A DNA stretch of 64,000 nt from NCBI GenBank assembly GCA_017590115.1, contig JAGGNK010006582.1, positions 101,482 to 165,481 on the forward strand, in the 5' to 3' direction. Position numbers and translations under genes: made by a program. Under the pieces are notes generated by a model. It saw nothing but the letters and a program-made list of their open reading frames with translations. It was not told where the DNA came from and made no database searches. Source of the stretch: Montifringilla adamsi (lineage: Eukaryota; Chordata; Aves; Passeriformes; Passeridae). Below are positions 59,346 to 64,000 of the stretch, one piece after another (position 1 is the stretch's first letter; every line of letters starts with the position of its first letter).

Positions 59346-61628
59346 ACTCCACATGTCTGTGGCTGGGCGCTGCCAGGCAGCTGTGGCTGTGTGGGAGCTC
59401 CAGCTCAAACGTGCGTCTGCATTCTGTGAGCTCCTTATCCTGCTGGGCTGCTGAGCTGCTCTCCTTCCCCCCTCGCCCCCACCTCCTCTTCCCCACGAGG
59501 CTGTTTCCTCCAGCTGCAGCAGAACAGCTTAACCACACCGGGCAGGGCTGGATGGGGACAAATCCCGGCACCAGCAGGGCTGAGGACCTCCGGAGGTGAA
59601 GGACCACCCCTCCTATTGCTCCCTGAGGACAGCACTAGACACAGCTGGTGTCCAGCTTGCAGCTGTTTTCCCTTGGCTCAGCTCTGGTTATTGCCCGAGA
59701 GCTTCACTTCATCCTTGCAGCTTCCAAGTCCTTCAGCTGCTTCTCCTGTTTGTGCTGAGGGATGAGGGAAGGCACCAAAGCCTAAACTGAGTGTTCCCCT
59801 CCAAGGGACAAACAAGGAGAGCATCATTGAGTTTATTTGGCTTGCATTTCATGAAATAATTTTAAAAGTATCTTTAGCTTTGGAGAACCTGGGTGGTAAT
59901 CCTAAACACAGGGGTTCAGATGTCACACTGCTGGGATGCTGCTGCAACTGGCTCAGAGCCTCAGTGCAGCTTAAGCTCAGGGCCCTTTTGACCATGGAGA
60001 ACATTTTGGAAAGTGGGGATGGTTTTTCTCCCCTTCTCCATTTGAATTTTCTCATGAAGTTCAAAAGGAAATGGTGCCTCTGAACTGCCAATAGATGTCT
60101 AAGATAATGAATAGATGTTTTACCAAAAAAAAAGCACAGTGCTGATGGAATTTCTGCTTGTACACACAAAAGTCCTCACTATAGTGCAATCCAGAATTTA
60201 CATGATCATTTATTTATTAAAAAAAGTTATGTTTCCTTTATCCCTCCTTGCCAAGTAGTGTCCTGTTATGAAGTTTCCTGCTCTTGCCTGTCCTTTCCAG
60301 CTGCCTGTTTGTGTTCCAGGTGTCACAGCTTTACATTTCTTCCCAGCTCTGCACGAAGAAACACCACCACTGCACAGAGCTTTTCATAAACCTTTTCCCC
60401 TCCTGCTGGGAGTTCCCAGCATGGGACCCTGCAGGAAGCCTGATGCTGAGTCTCTCACTGGGACTCATGGCTTCACCAGCTGCTCACAGCCAGCCAACGT
60501 GACCACAGGCTTTCCCACGCCACTGGTGCTCAGTGTCAGCAGCACGGCGCACTCTGGGCTCTGCTGTCTCCTCACGTGTGCCCATGGGCTTGCCATCAAG
60601 TTCCCTGGTGGTGGGCACACATCCTGTGCACCTGGACTGACACTCCAAACTTAGGCTTTTCCCCCCTGAGCAGAGCAGGCGCTGCAGCGTCTCCTGGCTG
60701 TGCTCTCAGTGAGATTTGGTCTCAGCGCTGGGGATCACCTCTGGGCACAAGGAGCCAGCCCAGGCCCCATTGTCTCCTCCACGCTTCATCTGCCGCCAAG
60801 GAAAGTGTCAATTAGTGCCAGCTGTCCTCAGCTGCTCATTGCAGGGCTGAGAGGGGGCCTGGAGCTGGGCCCCCTCTCTTGTCTTCTCTTTGTGGCATCT
60901 CACTCCCTCAGTTTGCACATTGATGTCCAGGGATTTCCTAAAAAACAAAAAACAAACATAAAATCCTTATTCAGGCAGCTTGATGTTCAGTGCCCTGCTT
61001 TATTTCATATGTTTGAAGTGTAATAGATTATTATTAAAATAGAGCAATGTGGTAATAACTCTCCATACTGTGAGGATGCTCAGAAGCCAGAGCAGCCTGG
61101 GGCTTTTGCAGCCCTCTTGCCCATCTGCACTTACTGGTCCTTGGCTGCTGTCCGAGTCTAGCACAACCAGCAAGAGGAAATCAAGAGGCATCTCCTAAAA
61201 GGAAATATTTCTGGGTTTCAGATGGTCACCAGCACCATGGTGCCACCAGAGCAAGCTGAGATGTCACCAAACAGCAGCAGCACATTTCCCAGCACAGGTT
61301 AGCTCATTTAACCATCATTCCCAAAAGCTGAGTATCTTAGCTGGAGTTTAAGCCATCCCACAGGGCTGAGTGGGTAAATCCATGCCCATCCTCTCACCAC
61401 TGGCACATGTGTGCAGTTGTGTTTGAGCCTGACCTGGGACATCTGTGCTCCTGGGAGGTGTCACTCAGCCTTGAGGGGCAGCAGAGTGCCCTTTGGCCAT
61501 CCTGCCCTGCTGAGGCTGCAGGACGCAGCGATGGCTTTGTCACCTGGGGTGGTTTTGATGCTTTAAGTTTTAGCTTTCATATTTTGCAGATTCTGTACTG
61601 CCTTAGTAACTCTGAGCTTCATATAAAA
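59346..61628. other. Intergenic sequence, no recognisable gene
   Basis: I see no exon, RNA gene or repeat that I can name. The part 60280-60900 is moderately GC-rich with several overlapping open frames but no motif. Confidence 0.5.
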
Positions 61629-61987
61629 TGTTAGCAAGTTCTCTTCACAGTTTAGTTAGACAAAACCATCTTTTTCCAGCCTGAGAAACAAGGACACTGT
61701 TGCAGCTTCAGGCCCCAAAAGTATAAAAAACAGCAAACTGAGAAGAGCAATGTAGGAGGATGGGACTTCATAACCTGAAGCTGTAATGGGACAATTAGCC
61801 CCAATATGTAAATGGACCAAAACTTATAAAAGCGTGAAAACTTGTGACCCATCATCCATTTTGGGTAGAGCCACAGCTGGGCTCTTGTACTGCCCAAGGT
61901 ATATCCTTTGGAGGCCTTTTAATAAATACCTGCTTTATTTCTTTAACACTGTCTAACCTCTGTTCTAGGTAGCCTCTCGAGGCATCA
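61629..61987 (+). mobile_element. Solo LTR of an avian endogenous retrovirus (ERVL-type by recall)
   Basis: The element begins TGTTAGCAAG and ends GAGGCATCA, giving the TG...CA ends of an LTR. Inside, in order, are a TATA box (TATAAAA, 61825-61831) and a poly(A) signal (AATAAA, 61921-61926), followed by a GT/CT-rich stretch. The poly(A) region TACCTGCTTTATTTCTTTAA and the end CCTCTCGAGGCATCA resemble avian ERVL LTRs as I remember them. No primer-binding site or coding sequence follows, so it is a solo LTR. I see no clear target duplication, so the exact ends carry a few bases of uncertainty. Confidence 0.75.
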
Positions 61988-62369
61988 GTTTGAGCTCAGG
62001 CCGTACAAACCAGTCAGAGTTCCAGGCAGCAACTCCCTGCAGGGTCACGGCATAGGGCTCTGCACAGGGTCAGGCAGAAGTGACAGAGGTGGAAAAAATT
62101 TGCCATAAAGCAGGAGGCAAGGCAAACCATTTTTTTTTGTCTGAAGCCATTGCTTCATCAAACAACTCACATTCCTCACCCTGGCAGTAATTCCCAGCTA
62201 CCAGCCAGCCCCTCTAGACTTACAAATGGCACGTGGATAACACCGCAGCTGGTCATTTGGCCATAGCATGTTTGCAATTTATAGCTGACATCCCCAGAGC
62301 CCTGCTAAGTCACTAAGCAGCCTTGTGGTCTGAGAAAAGGTTTAGGAGCCAGGAAAATCTGGGATGAAT

Positions 62370-62425
62370 CATTTGCTCATGCACTGGTGACCTGAGAAAA
62401 TCAGTTGACCTCCTTGTGCCTGGGC
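62370..62425 (+). repeat. Possible MIR SINE relic
   Basis: CTGGTGACCTGAGAAAATCA followed by GTTGACCTCCTTGTGCCTGG resembles the MIR core 'tgtgaccttgggcaagtcacttaacctctctgtgcctcagt'. Confidence 0.45.
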
Positions 62426-63370
62426 TGTGAGAGCAGCCACCAGGAGCCCTGCAGATGTCAGAGATTGTCTTGTCTGGCTCCAGCCAAGAGCAAGTCCCTG
62501 GCCCTGGCAGAATCATGGAATGCACGGGGTGTGTCCCAGAGCCAGGATCCCACAGAGCTGCAGCCACTCGGGCTGTCTTGATGGGGTTGCCAGCCCCAAG
62601 CTCTTTGAAAGCCGAGGGAAGACTTTCAGAGATTTCTGTGTGTTGCAGCTTGGGACTCACTTCCCTCCAGTGTCTGTCTGGATTTTGAATAGCTCATATA
62701 ATATCTTATAAATGACAATTAAAATATAAAATGAAGAGGGGAGCAGATGGCTTCAGGCAACATTTAAAAATAACTGAGACTATTTCTAAATGCAGATCAC
62801 CAGATCCAAAACAGCCCTGGGCAGACTTAGCTGAAGGTTATTTTCTGGCTTGGCTGAAAGGACATGTGTGGTCTCCATCAGTTCTCAGAAGATGCTGTTA
62901 ACAGGACATTTTCTGGCAAAGGCAGGAGGGGACACCCCTCATGGGCAGTGCTGAGGACACAGACGTTCACTCCTCTCTTTTGAGGGCGGAGCAGTAACAA
63001 AGGCAGGTTGGATCAATGTCCTGTTTCACCCTGAGGAAGGTGCTGTGCTGGAGGCTGGATCAGGGAAGAGGAGCTATGCAGTGCCCTAAATTCCCAGCCA
63101 TCTTCTCCTTAGGATGTGGCTGCTCACACCATGGGCATTCTCTGCCACAGCAATATCACAGCCACATAACACTGTCCCAGCAGTGAGACAGCTTTGTTTC
63201 TTTCCCTGACACCTCAGCTGACATAACTTCTGCCTCCAAATGTTTGACCCAATGGGGAAAATTACAGAGACACCACGAGATAACTTGTCACTTGCCTGGA
63301 GAAACTGTGTCTGTGAACGTCTGGCTGAGGGAAGGCCATCGTGAAGGGAGCCCTTGCCACTAAAACAAGA

Positions 63371-63408
63371 CATCTGCAGGAAAAAAAGGCATCTGCAGGA
63401 AAAAAAGA
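63371..63408 (+). repeat. 19-bp tandem repeat, two copies
   Basis: CATCTGCAGGAAAAAAAGG is followed directly by CATCTGCAGGAAAAAAAGA, one mismatch at the last base. Confidence 0.92.
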
Positions 63409-64000
63409 GGTGATCTGGCAGCACCATATCTGCCTAGATTTTGTGTGAGTGCAGAAGAACCACATTCAGCTCATGACACAACTTCACATTTGTGCTCCTT
63501 GCCTTGGAGGTGATGACCTCGAGCAGTGTGGGCATGGCTTTTCCTCCACAGGCCCAGTGGCCAAATGCCCCAGCCAGCATCCAAGGCCATGTGCTGAGAC
63601 ATGTGGGCTATTTTTACAATGCCTGTGCTGCAGAACAAGATTTACATCCCGAGATTTTATTAGACTGGATTTCCCTCTCCTGGAGAAATGGGAACCAGCA
63701 TGGCCCGTGAGGAACCAGGTTTGCTTGGCCAGGATGCAGCACTTGGGCTGAAAAGGAGTCAAATACATGTCTTCTGCCCATGGAGACTTCCAGGCCAGGT
63801 TAGCTCTCATTTCCACAGGTTAGCTCTGTCCCACAGGGGAGCAGATGGATAAAACTCTATGCCCTGCACTGCACAAGACATTTGAGTAGATGATCACAGT
63901 GGCCATTTCAAGCATTCTAATTAAGAGTTTGATTTTGCTATGTTAAAAACGAGCATGGTTATAATTTGCTTTTGCTTTTCTTTTTCCTCTCTTGAACACG

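Larger units (their letters stand above)
61988..64000. other. Intergenic sequence to the window end, no recognisable gene
   Basis: Contents: a possible MIR relic near 62370-62425 and a 19-bp tandem repeat at 63371-63408. No ITPR2-like exon was seen on the minus strand. Confidence 0.5.

Noticed and set aside
62507..62530. AGAATCATGGAATG, resembling the start of a reverse CR1 3' end
   Set aside because: The following GGTTTGGGTTGGAAGGGACC landmark is missing, so the match is coincidental.
1..64000. CRISPR arrays, bacterial operons, tRNA or rRNA genes
   Set aside because: No regularly spaced repeats, no cloverleaf or rRNA signatures were seen, and the whole window has vertebrate character.

Overview
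The window is vertebrate nuclear DNA, almost certainly from a bird. It holds a spliced gene with long introns, sparse interspersed repeats, CR1 LINE 3' ends with avian-type tails, an avian ERV-type solo LTR and old amniote MIR relics. Nothing indicates bacterial or plasmid DNA. I cannot name the species; the LTR and the CR1 with a pentamer (TTCTR)n tail suggest a songbird, but only weakly.

The one gene I can support is SSPN (sarcospan), a four-pass membrane protein of the dystrophin-glycoprotein complex. It lies on the + strand in three phase-0 coding exons: 24068-24385, 34686-34772 and 39513-39878. Together they encode 256 residues and a stop codon. All intron ends are canonical GT/AG. A CpG-rich block (about 23560-24330) covers the start codon and presumably the promoter. 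A candidate poly(A) signal lies at 40493. No complete exon of the genes usually next to SSPN in vertebrates (BHLHE41 upstream, ITPR2 downstream) was recognised.

Layout: 1-4450 is unresolved sequence with two unusual open stretches, a coiled-coil-like one at 1-489 and a cysteine-rich one at 2865-3446. 4451-23500 is intergenic, with a CR1 3' end near 7200, a MIR relic ending in an A/C homopolymer block near 15.8 kb, and a minus-strand CR1 reverse-transcriptase relic at 16.6-16.9 kb. 23.5-40.5 kb is SSPN. 40.5-64 kb is intergenic, with a multi-hairpin palindromic element (43.2 kb), a minus-strand MIR (51.2 kb), two CR1 copies (55.4 and 58.7 kb), a perfect AT palindrome (58.35 kb) and a solo LTR (61.63-61.99 kb).

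I did not find a convincing undescribed gene system. The observations most worth checking are the multi-hairpin element at 43.2 kb, the cysteine-rich open frame near 3 kb, the 32-T run just downstream of the SSPN exon 2 donor, and the upstream open reading frame in the presumed SSPN leader.
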